Shown here: piece after piece, positions 1 to 5,322 of the stretch
How positions within the stretch are numbered: position 1 is the stretch's first letter
How the letters are laid out: each line of letters opens with the position of its first letter
Origin: Clostridiales bacterium UBA4821
GTDB taxonomy: Bacteria > Bacillota > Clostridia > Acetivibrionales > UBA4821
DNA: 5,322 nucleotides
Assembly: GCA_002402315.1 (NCBI GenBank)
Contig: DHFP01000087.1
Location: 1 to 5,322 of the forward strand
Direction of reading: 5' to 3'
Position numbers and translations under genes: made by a program
The notes under the pieces: generated by a model
What the model saw: the letters and a program-made list of their open reading frames with translations, nothing else
Database searches by the model: none
Told to the model about the DNA's origin: nothing

Positions 1-31
1 GAGGACATAGGTTTTTGCTTATGTTCTCTTT
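1..31 (+). terminator. Terminator-like hairpin at the left edge
   Basis: Bases 1-10 pair with 19-28 in a 10-bp stem around an 8-base loop (11-18), followed by TTT and then AT-rich sequence. Two of the pairs (4/25 and 10/19) are G-U wobbles, which work only in RNA copied from the + strand. It probably ends a gene lying to the left of the window. The T-run is short (three T, then AATT), so termination may be only moderate. The stem could extend past the window edge. Positions 1-44 match 5161-5204 at 31 of 44 bases without gaps. Confidence 0.6.
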
Positions 32-59
32 AATTATATATAAATTAAATATACGAACA

Positions 60-74
60 TGTAATAATTTTACA
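60..74. promoter_or_regulatory. Possible operator: TGTAA-N5-TTACA inverted repeat
   Basis: Two perfect 5-base arms, TGTAA (60-64) and TTACA (70-74), flank a 5-base spacer. The repeat ends eight bases before the proposed -35 box of the operon. Its size and place suit a dimeric helix-turn-helix regulator such as the one encoded directly downstream. The region is very AT-rich, so such a short repeat could arise by chance. The link to the regulator is inference. Confidence 0.3.
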
Positions 75-82
75 ATATCGCA

Positions 83-111
83 TTGAATACATCTTACCAT
101 TATGCTATTCT
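83..111 (+). promoter_or_regulatory. Promoter of the RM operon
   Basis: A -35-like TTGAAT (83-88) stands 17 bases before TATTCT (106-111). The latter is preceded by TGC, which makes an extended -10 element (103-111). Transcription would start near 117-119, giving a leader of only about 15 bases. That leader is almost entirely the GGGGGTG ribosome binding site (121-127) and the ATG at 133. No stronger candidate lies between the left hairpin and the first gene. Each hexamer matches the sigma-A consensus at four of six bases. Confidence 0.5.
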
Positions 112-132
112 AATTATTATGGGGGTGTTGAT

Positions 133-339
133 ATGGCGATTAGCTACAACAAATTATGGAAACTGTTGATTGATAAAGGCATGAAAAAAATGGATTTACG
201 TGATGTATGTAAAATAAGTCCATCAACCCTTTCTAAATTAAGTAAAAATCAACCAGTTAGCATTGAAGTTATACAAAAGATTTGCAATGAGTTAGATTGT
301 ACTTCTGCTGACATTATGGACCTAACACCCGATGAATAG
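133..339 (+). CDS. XRE-family (Cro/CI-type) small regulator
   Basis: A 68-residue protein that is essentially one helix-turn-helix domain. The likely turn unit is DLRDVCK (21-27) followed by the recognition helix around SPSTLSKLSKN (29-39), then IEVIQKICNELDC (44-56), the usual third part of this fold. The closing motif ADIMDL-PDE is typical of the short Cro/CI-like regulators of Bacillota (HTH_26 / YozG-like group). The start is ATG at 133, with GGGGGTG at 121-127 five bases upstream. The gene is first in a + strand unit, ends 50 bases before the methyltransferase gene, and has no terminator after it. It probably binds as a dimer and sets the level of the RM genes and of itself; neither its target nor whether it activates or represses can be read from the sequence. 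There is no sensor domain or membrane segment. The family call is firm; the role as RM controller is inferred from position. Confidence 0.88.
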   Translation: MAISYNKLWKLLIDKGMKKMDLRDVCKISPSTLSKLSKNQPVSIEVIQKICNELDCTSADIMDLTPDE

Positions 340-376
340 CTATTTAAAACTACTAGGCAGTTTCAAACTAATTCGT

Positions 377-383
377 GGAGGAG
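377..383 (+). promoter_or_regulatory. Ribosome binding site that fixes the mod start
   Basis: GGAGGAG at 377-383 lies six bases before the ATG at 390. The frame is also open from a GTG at 375, but that codon overlaps the ribosome binding site and has no site of its own. Initiation at 390 is therefore clearly preferred, which removes five residues from the longest possible reading. Confidence 0.8.
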
Positions 384-389
384 TTTATC

Positions 390-2495
390 ATGCTGAACCA
401 ATATGATATTGATTATATAATTAAATGTTTAAAGGATGGGCAGAGTATACCTGCCGAATATAAATATTCTTTATTCCCTACTGCCCAAATGGAATATGAA
501 CTTACTTATGCAGGGAAAATGCGTAAAGAAGATATATTGTCAGATACAGATGAAATATCTAACGTGCCTTTACAAATTGAAAAAACTTATAATGGAGATG
601 AACACCCTTCATTAAATGACGATTGGAAGAACCTTTTAATATTCGGAGATAATCTTCAAGTATTGAAAACCATATATTATGACATAGATCCAATTATCGC
701 TAAAAAAATCAAGAACAAAGTTAAACTCGTATATATAGATCCCCCATTTGGAACTGGCGATGAATATGACGGTAATAAGGGTCAAAGTGCATATAGCGCT
801 AAACGAAAAGGCGCGGATCTTGTAGAGTTTCTTCGTCGGAGATTAATATTATTAAGAGAAGTAATGGCTGACGATGGAGTAATCTTTGTTCGTTTGGACT
901 ATCATTTTGGCCATTATATTAAAATTATTATGGATGAGGTTTTCGGCAAAAATAATTTTAGAAATGAAATTGTTATTAATAGAGTTAAACGGTCTCTACG
1001 GAACCTTACAAGATTTAATGTCAGTACAGAGTCCATTTTTTTCTATTCAAAATCGTCCGATTACTATTTTAATAATCCCGAAATGCCTCGGAAATGTAAC
1101 TTTTGCGGTAAAGAGAAAGAACCTATTTGGGAGGATTTAACATCACCTGGTTTGAGAAATCCTCCTGAGCGAGTTATTTTTGGAAAGTTATATTTGCCAA
1201 GGCGGGGTAGACATTTTACATATACCCAAGAAAAGATTGATGCTTTTCAAAAAGAAGGAAGATTGCGTTTAAATCCTGATATTCCCTATTATGATTTAGA
1301 GGGGGAAAAAATTGAAGCTCGTCCGGAGTATTTACAAACAGAATCTATTCCCATTGACAATAACTGGACAGATATAAAGGGATATGCTTTTGCTAATAAT
1401 TATCCAACAGAAAATGCTGAAGAATTACTAAAACGAGTTATTGAAAGCTGTACAAAAGAAGGCGATCTAATAATGGATTGCTTCGCTGGATCGGGAACAA
1501 CATTAGCTGTAGCTGAAAAGATGAACCGCAGATGGATCGGATGCGACATTGGAAAACTATCAATGTATACAATACAAAAAAGATTACTGGAAATATCAAA
1601 GAGCAAGGATATAGTTAATCCTAAGAAGGAATATAAGCAAAATGCAAAAGCATTTTCCGTGGTAACTGCAGGTTTATATGACTTAGGGAAAGTATTTTCT
1701 TTAACGGAAGATAGATATAAATCTTTTGTGAAAAATTTATTTGATATTGAGGATATAGAAAAAGCTGATATCAACGGCGTATCAATTGACGGAGAAAAAA
1801 GAGGCTACTTTGTTAAAATTTATCCTTATTGGGATGAAAAAATGCGTAATGCAGACGTTGATTCAGAATATCTGCATGATCTTCACAGAAACATAGGTGA
1901 TCGAATTAAAAACAGATTTTATATTGTTGCGCCTGCCAATAATGTTGCTTTTGTAAATGATTATTATGCAATAGATGGTATTAAGTATTACTTTTTAAAA
2001 ATACCTTATCAGGTAATTAAAGAATTACATAATCAAAATTTTAAAAAGATCAAACAACCTCAAAGTCAGGGCCAAATTAACGATTTAGACGAGGCAGTAG
2101 GTTTTCATTTTATTAGACAACCAGAGGTTGAAACAGAATTAACTAATATTGATGGGAATTACTATATAACTCTAAAAAAATTTATGTCCGATTACAGTAT
2201 GGATGAGTCTGGAAGAGAAATAAATAATTTTGAGAGTTTGTCTATGGTACTTATCGACAACGATTATAGCAGAGATTTTATTATGAAAGATTATTATTTC
2301 GCTAAAGATTTAATAGCTAAAAGTAAAAAGAAGGCCAATACATATAAAGATATCTCAGATGATGTTAGAAAAGCACTCAAAAATGCCAACATAATCAATG
2401 TACCCATAAAAAATCCTGGCAAGAAGGTTTTAGCAATATATATCGACATATATGGAAATGAGTTTAAAGAAGAGTTTCTTGTGGGGGTGCAATAG
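390..2495 (+). CDS. mod: Type III RM DNA-methyltransferase (Mod), adenine-N6 type
   Basis: A 701-residue protein, the modification and recognition subunit of a type III RM system. It should transfer methyl from S-adenosylmethionine to an adenine, and it also guides the Res subunit. The GDNL motif (86-89) precedes catalytic motif IV, here DPPF (117-120) where DPPY is more usual. The SAM-binding motif I, FAGSGTT (365-371), comes after it. This order, catalytic then SAM-binding, is that of beta-class N6/N4 methyltransferases, the class of EcoP15I and EcoP1I Mod. The stretch between them, about residues 160-340, should hold the target recognition domain and includes a CxxC pair (C236, C239). Residues from about 400 to the end form a long C-terminal part with no catalytic motif; its closing segment IDIYGNEF is probably structural or binds Res. 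The start is ATG 390 (see the ribosome binding site). The stop codon TAG abuts the ATG of res, so the two are likely translated together. The recognition sequence cannot be predicted. Assignment to type III rests on both the motif order and the Res neighbour. Confidence 0.93.
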   Translation: MLNQYDIDYIIKCLKDGQSIPAEYKYSLFPTAQMEYELTYAGKMRKEDILSDTDEISNVPLQIEKTYNGDEHPSLNDDWKNLLIFGDNLQVLKTIYYDIDPIIAKKIKNKVKLVYIDPPFGTGDEYDGNKGQSAYSAKRKGADLVEFLRRRLILLREVMADDGVIFVRLDYHFGHYIKIIMDEVFGKNNFRNEIVINRVKRSLRNLTRFNVSTESIFFYSKSSDYYFNNPEMPRKCNFCGKEKEPIWEDLTSPGLRNPPERVIFGKLYLPRRGRHFTYTQEKIDAFQKEGRLRLNPDIPYYDLEGEKIEARPEYLQTESIPIDNNWTDIKGYAFANNYPTENAEELLKRVIESCTKEGDLIMDCFAGSGTTLAVAEKMNRRWIGCDIGKLSMYTIQKRLLEISKSKDIVNPKKEYKQNAKAFSVVTAGLYDLGKVFSLTEDRYKSFVKNLFDIEDIEKADINGVSIDGEKRGYFVKIYPYWDEKMRNADVDSEYLHDLHRNIGDRIKNRFYIVAPANNVAFVNDYYAIDGIKYYFLKIPYQVIKELHNQNFKKIKQPQSQGQINDLDEAVGFHFIRQPEVETELTNIDGNYYITLKKFMSDYSMDESGREINNFESLSMVLIDNDYSRDFIMKDYYFAKDLIAKSKKKANTYKDISDDVRKALKNANIINVPIKNPGKKVLAIYIDIYGNEFKEEFLVGVQ
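2483..2489 (+). promoter_or_regulatory. Ribosome binding site of res inside the end of mod
   Basis: GGGGGTG at 2483-2489 lies within the last codons of mod, six bases before the res ATG at 2496. The junction reads TAGATG, with no spacer between stop and start. A ribosome finishing mod would stop exactly at the res start, which suits coupled translation of subunits that must assemble together. The same GGGGGTG site precedes the regulator gene at 121-127. Confidence 0.7.
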
Positions 2496-5027
2496 ATGGA
2501 AGGCATTATAAGAAATAATGCTTCTGATCTTACTCTTAAGGTAAGAAGTAGTTACGATGTAAAGAAACTAAATCTAACTGAATGGGAAGATTATCTGGAT
2601 ATTCTTTGTGGAAATCGTGATTACCAGAAAAAAGCAATAAAGACAGCAATAATATATTTGGCATCCGGTGAATATGCGAATATTGATCAGTTAGCAAGAG
2701 AGAATTACAAGAATAATCAGGATTTGCAAAAGCTTTATCGTACAGAACATGATTTCATTCAACGTATTCCATTAAAAGGGAAGCTTTCAGGTGTTATTGA
2801 TTTGGCAACTGCTACCGGTAAAAGCTACGTTATTTATGGTATAGCCCAAATTATGTTATCCTTGGGCTTGGTAACAAAAGTTTTAGTTTTATGCCCATCT
2901 TTAACAATTGAATCAGGTTTAATGGAGAAATTTATTGAAAAAGCTAGTGATGCAAGATTAAAGGCAAGCATCCCCGAAACAGCATTCTTTAAAAATCCCA
3001 GAATAATTGATGCTAACAGTACTATAAAAGATGGAGATATTTGTGTAGAGAATATTCATGCTGTTTATGATGGAACAGGCTCATCCATCATAGATAGCCT
3101 AAAGGGCTGTGGAGAAAAAACATTAGTTTTAAGTGATGAGGTTCATCATGCATATAATTCCAGTGGGGAGAACGACATCAGAAAGTGGAAAACATTTTTG
3201 ATGAATGAGGATTTCCAATTTAAATATTTACTTGGCTTTACTGGAACGGCATACATAGAAAATGAGTATTTCTCTGATGTAATATATCGTTTTTCGCTTA
3301 GAGAAGCTATGGAAAGAAGTTTCGTTAAATTGGTTGAATATGTAGCAGAGGACGAAAGTGGTGATCAATATGAGAAATTCCAGAAAATATATGATAATCA
3401 CAAAGAATTTCAAAAGAAATATGGTGATATTAAGCCTATAACAATAATGGTTACAAAGGATATTAAATCGGCAGGATACTTATATGAAGATTTTTTAGAT
3501 TTCATTGAAAAAAAGGAAGGTATACTTCGAGATGAATTTGAAGATAAAGTTCTTATTGTAACTTCAGCTCCTAAACATAAAAAGAACGTTATTGCACTAA
3601 AAACAGTTGATGATAAGAGTAATCCAGCAGAGTGGATTATTTCTGTATCTATGTTAACCGAAGGCTGGGATGTCAAGAATGTTTTTCAAATAGTGCCTTG
3701 GGAAGATAGAGCATTTAATTCAAAGTTATTAATAGCACAAGTATTAGGTAGAGGTCTTAGAATACCTGAGAACACAAGTGGTCAACCAAAGGTTAGGGTC
3801 TTTAATCATGCAAGCTGGAGTAAAAGTATTCAGTCTCTGGTTGATGAAGTGTTGGAAAAAGAAATGACAGTCTCCAGTAAGATTGTAAGCTTACCAGATA
3901 AAAACAAGTATAACTTTGAAGTATATACGATTAATTATGCAAAGAAAGAGCGTACCATTGAAAAAAAAGATACTAAGACTCAAGAAGTATTTGACCTAAC
4001 AAATGGTATTAAATTAGTATCTCAAAGTGAAAAGGAGCCAAAGAAAACAACTTATGAAGATATTAAAGGACATCTTCATTCAAAATCGACAATTATCCAA
4101 AAGGAATTGATATCTATTGATGAGGTCATTAACAAAATTATTGAGAGTTTTAAAGGTCGCGCGTTGGAAGCAAAGTTAATCTTTCCTAGCGGCGAATATG
4201 AACAAGAGAAACTTCCGTCTATACAAGATATTAGAACCTTTATTGAAAAATCAATGAGAGATATTGGGGAGAATGGTTCATTCCTTACTTTAGAAAATGC
4301 CGATAAAATTTATGGCCGTTTTAATGGATTACTTAGAAAAAAGCCAACTACTCCTGTATTGGAAAAGGCGGTAGATATTTTAGTTTCATTAAATACGGCA
4401 GATATGAAATCAGAAACGTCAAGATATGGGACTCTTATTAGAGATGTTTCGCTATTTTTCTCGGATAATTATAAAAATGAGATAGAAGAAGATGAACTGC
4501 CTATTTTTGAAGCGGTACGTCAAGAATTAAAAAAACGCCAAGATAACGAAATTAACAGGTATAATTTCAAAACACCGGTTAATGTAGTTTTTACTACTCT
4601 TGAACCTGAAAAGAAATTTGTAGAGCTTTTAACTAGCGACGACTTTGCACAACATATTGATGCATGGATTAAATCAAGAGATAAAGGTTTTTACAGTATA
4701 GATTACCAAAAGAATAAGGGCAGCAAGTTTAAAGCTTTTAATCCCGACTTTTTTATCAAAAAAAATAATAACGTTATTGTTGTAGAAATTAAGTCAGACA
4801 ATGATGATAGCCCTGAAAACAAAGCAAAAAACAGAGCAGCCAAAAGGCATTTTGAAATACTAAATGCGGAACTTGAAAAACATGGGAAACCGGATAGGTA
4901 TTATTTTACGTTTTTAAGTCCGGTTGATTATAATACGTTTGCCGATAATGTTAAGGACGGTAGAATATTTGAATCAAAATTTCGCAGTCATCTTGAAATC
5001 CTATTAGAAGAGTCTGGTGATGAATAA
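2496..5027 (+). CDS. res: Type III RM restriction subunit (Res), helicase-nuclease
   Basis: An 843-residue protein that works in complex with Mod. It uses ATP to move along or signal through DNA from unmethylated sites and then cuts. The parts are in the order known for type III Res. A YQ pair at 43-44 precedes the first RecA domain, which holds Walker A TATGKS (105-110), the DExH box DEVHH (214-218) and the GFTGTA motif (247-252). The second RecA domain holds TEGWD (388-392) and QVLGRGLR (415-422), with the arginine residues needed for ATP hydrolysis. After a linker rich in charged residues, the C-terminal nuclease carries PD (750-751) and EIK (764-766), a complete PD-(D/E)xK centre of D751, E764 and K766. 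Walker A has Ala106 where a glycine (GxGK) is commoner; see findings. The frame is intact over its whole length. The length is somewhat below that of the classical enterobacterial Res proteins. It starts on the base after the mod stop codon and is followed by a terminator at 5159-5193. A related ATP-dependent helicase-nuclease of another defence system is much less likely, given the mod partner and the motif set. Confidence 0.93.
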   Translation: MEGIIRNNASDLTLKVRSSYDVKKLNLTEWEDYLDILCGNRDYQKKAIKTAIIYLASGEYANIDQLARENYKNNQDLQKLYRTEHDFIQRIPLKGKLSGVIDLATATGKSYVIYGIAQIMLSLGLVTKVLVLCPSLTIESGLMEKFIEKASDARLKASIPETAFFKNPRIIDANSTIKDGDICVENIHAVYDGTGSSIIDSLKGCGEKTLVLSDEVHHAYNSSGENDIRKWKTFLMNEDFQFKYLLGFTGTAYIENEYFSDVIYRFSLREAMERSFVKLVEYVAEDESGDQYEKFQKIYDNHKEFQKKYGDIKPITIMVTKDIKSAGYLYEDFLDFIEKKEGILRDEFEDKVLIVTSAPKHKKNVIALKTVDDKSNPAEWIISVSMLTEGWDVKNVFQIVPWEDRAFNSKLLIAQVLGRGLRIPENTSGQPKVRVFNHASWSKSIQSLVDEVLEKEMTVSSKIVSLPDKNKYNFEVYTINYAKKERTIEKKDTKTQEVFDLTNGIKLVSQSEKEPKKTTYEDIKGHLHSKSTIIQKELISIDEVINKIIESFKGRALEAKLIFPSGEYEQEKLPSIQDIRTFIEKSMRDIGENGSFLTLENADKIYGRFNGLLRKKPTTPVLEKAVDILVSLNTADMKSETSRYGTLIRDVSLFFSDNYKNEIEEDELPIFEAVRQELKKRQDNEINRYNFKTPVNVVFTTLEPEKKFVELLTSDDFAQHIDAWIKSRDKGFYSIDYQKNKGSKFKAFNPDFFIKKNNNVIVVEIKSDNDDSPENKAKNRAAKRHFEILNAELEKHGKPDRYYFTFLSPVDYNTFADNVKDGRIFESKFRSHLEILLEESGDE

Positions 5028-5035
5028 AAGCTATT

Positions 5036-5149
5036 ATGGATTCATTTTTCAGCAGGAAGCCCAGAAACGGTTTATATAAGTAAAAAAGCTCATTTTTTTC
5101 TGGACGAGTAGCCACCGCCTACCGGAATGGTTACCTCACTGAATCGTAA
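5036..5149 (+). other. Spacer with a possible relic of coding sequence
   Basis: In the frame of the ATG at 5036 there are 15 codons (MDSFFSRKPRNGLYK), a TAA at 5081-5083, then 22 more codons ending GRVATAYRNGYLTES before TAA at 5147-5149. The patch 5101-5147 is clearly richer in G and C than the res gene before it, and closer to the parA start that follows. It may be the broken 3' end of a gene of the host element, left after the RM cassette arrived. I do not recognise the peptide, no ribosome binding site precedes the ATG, and chance is a real alternative. Confidence 0.2.
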
Positions 5150-5158
5150 TATACAATT

Positions 5159-5193
5159 AAGAGAATGTCAATTTTATCTGACGTTCTCTTTTT
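5159..5193 (+). terminator. Rho-independent terminator of the RM operon
   Basis: Bases 5159-5170 pair with 5179-5190 in a 12-bp stem with one G-U wobble (T5166 with G5183), around an 8-base loop (5171-5178). Five T (5189-5193) follow, the first two shared with the stem. It lies 131 bases after the res stop codon and is the first good terminator downstream of the regulator-mod-res unit. The core stem, loop size and the TATATATAAA tail closely resemble the hairpin at 1-31. Confidence 0.8.
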
Positions 5194-5204
5194 ATATATA
5201 TAAA
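5178..5204 (+). promoter_or_regulatory. Weak candidate promoter for parA
   Basis: TATAAA (5199-5204) matches a -10 box at five of six bases. CTGACG (5178-5183) is a partial -35 box, but the spacing is 15 bases, shorter than usual. A transcript from here would begin near 5211, exactly at the foot of the next hairpin. The AT-rich stretch could give a TATAAA by chance, and the parA promoter might lie further upstream. Confidence 0.2.
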
Positions 5205-5211
5205 CCACAGT

Positions 5212-5258
5212 AAAAAGCCGTTTGCTTTATTATCCCAGTTAAAGTAGGTGGCTTTTTT
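5212..5258 (+). terminator. Long hairpin with T-run before parA; terminator or attenuator
   Basis: Bases 5212-5229 pair without interruption with 5240-5257: 18 pairs, four of them G-U wobbles (5220/5249, 5221/5248, 5222/5247, 5224/5245), closing a 10-base loop (5230-5239). The base of the stem is AAAAAGCC with GGCTTTTT, and six T (5253-5258) end the structure. This is the shape of an intrinsic terminator on the + strand. It ends only five bases before the parA ribosome binding site, so any transcript that reaches parA must either read through it or start after it. It may act as an attenuator or as a barrier that insulates parA from upstream transcription. Confidence 0.65.
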
Positions 5259-5279
5259 GCGTGAAAGGAGGAATTTCAA

Positions 5280-5322
5280 GTGTCAAAAGTAATCGCCCTT
5301 GCCAACCAGAAAGGCGGCACGG
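5280..5322 (+). CDS. parA: ParA/Soj-type partition ATPase, N-terminus only
   Basis: The window ends after 14 codons. They read MSKVIALANQKGGT with a GTG start at 5280. This is the conserved opening of ParA/Soj/MinD-type ATPases: a first beta strand (KVIALANQ) leading into the deviant Walker A box KGGTGKT, cut off after KGGT. AAAGGAGG at 5264-5271, eight bases before the GTG, is a near-perfect ribosome binding site and fixes the start. ParA proteins bind DNA non-specifically and, with a ParB partner, segregate plasmids, ICEs or chromosomes. The opening is typical of copies on clostridial mobile elements, but so few residues cannot tell plasmid, ICE and chromosome apart. The base composition is richer in G and C than the RM genes, which suggests a different origin. 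Confidence 0.8.
   Translation, partial: MSKVIALANQKGGT

Noticed and set aside
29..49. Inverted repeat TTTAATT/AATTAAA
   Set aside because: It is pure A and T, has a non-pairing centre and overlaps the tail of the left hairpin; it is most likely low-complexity sequence.
347..363. AAACT-N7-AGTTT between the regulator and mod
   Set aside because: The 5-bp stem has one G-C pair and no T-run, too weak for a terminator or a convincing operator.
375..389. Mod start at GTG 375
   Set aside because: This codon overlaps the GGAGGAG ribosome binding site that serves the ATG at 390, and it has no site of its own.
886..1140. 84-codon + strand frame inside mod
   Set aside because: It lies wholly inside mod in another frame and has no recognisable domain; it is a shadow.
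1400..3676. Several open frames of 61-124 codons on the - strand opposite mod and res
   Set aside because: They lie opposite conserved coding sequence, have no recognisable domains and no good ribosome binding sites; they are shadows of an AT-rich region.
5082..5099. A6/T7 hairpin after res
   Set aside because: The stem is all A-U with no G-C pairs; the terminator at 5159-5193 is far better.
5028..5111. Read-through extension of res by 28 codons to TAG
   Set aside because: It would need suppression of the TAA stop, the nuclease domain is already complete, and no recoding signal is seen.
1..5322. CRISPR array, tRNA or rRNA gene, insertion sequence, integrase or attachment site, long simple repeats for phase variation
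   Set aside because: None was seen in the window. The only repeated structures are the hairpins described, and mod has no tetra- or pentanucleotide repeat tract of the kind found in phase-variable type III systems.

Overview
The window is AT-rich and looks like DNA from a low-GC Bacillota (Firmicutes, probably clostridial). Strong purine-rich Shine-Dalgarno sites, T-tailed hairpins and the gene families all fit this. The central block is a complete type III restriction-modification (RM) locus on the + strand. The last 43 bases start a different, more GC-rich gene: the N-terminus of a ParA/Soj ATPase. ParA genes of this kind are common in clostridial integrative and conjugative elements (ICEs) and plasmids. 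An RM cassette lodged beside the ParA gene of a mobile element is therefore the most likely setting; this is inference, since no integrase, relaxase or attachment site lies in the window.

Layout: 1-132 holds a terminator-like hairpin (1-31), a possible operator (60-74) and a promoter with an extended -10 (83-111). A 68-residue XRE-family regulator follows (133-339). Next come the methyltransferase gene mod (390-2495) and the helicase-nuclease gene res (2496-5027). The res start codon directly abuts the mod stop codon. The spacer 5028-5279 carries a short, more GC-rich patch of possible old coding sequence, a good terminator (5159-5193), and a second long hairpin with a T-run (5212-5258) just before the ribosome binding site of parA.

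How it works together: Mod should methylate adenine at an asymmetric recognition site and also give the complex its specificity. Res, bound to Mod, supplies ATP-driven translocation and PD-(D/E)xK cleavage of unmodified DNA. The small regulator lies first in the operon and is placed to control the whole unit, perhaps including its own promoter. All key catalytic motifs of Mod and Res are present and both frames are open, so the system looks functional.

I see no wholly new defence system here. The most unusual signals are non-coding. Matched hairpins with compensatory base changes flank the RM cassette. An 18-bp RNA hairpin with a T-run sits where it could act as a conditional terminator for parA.
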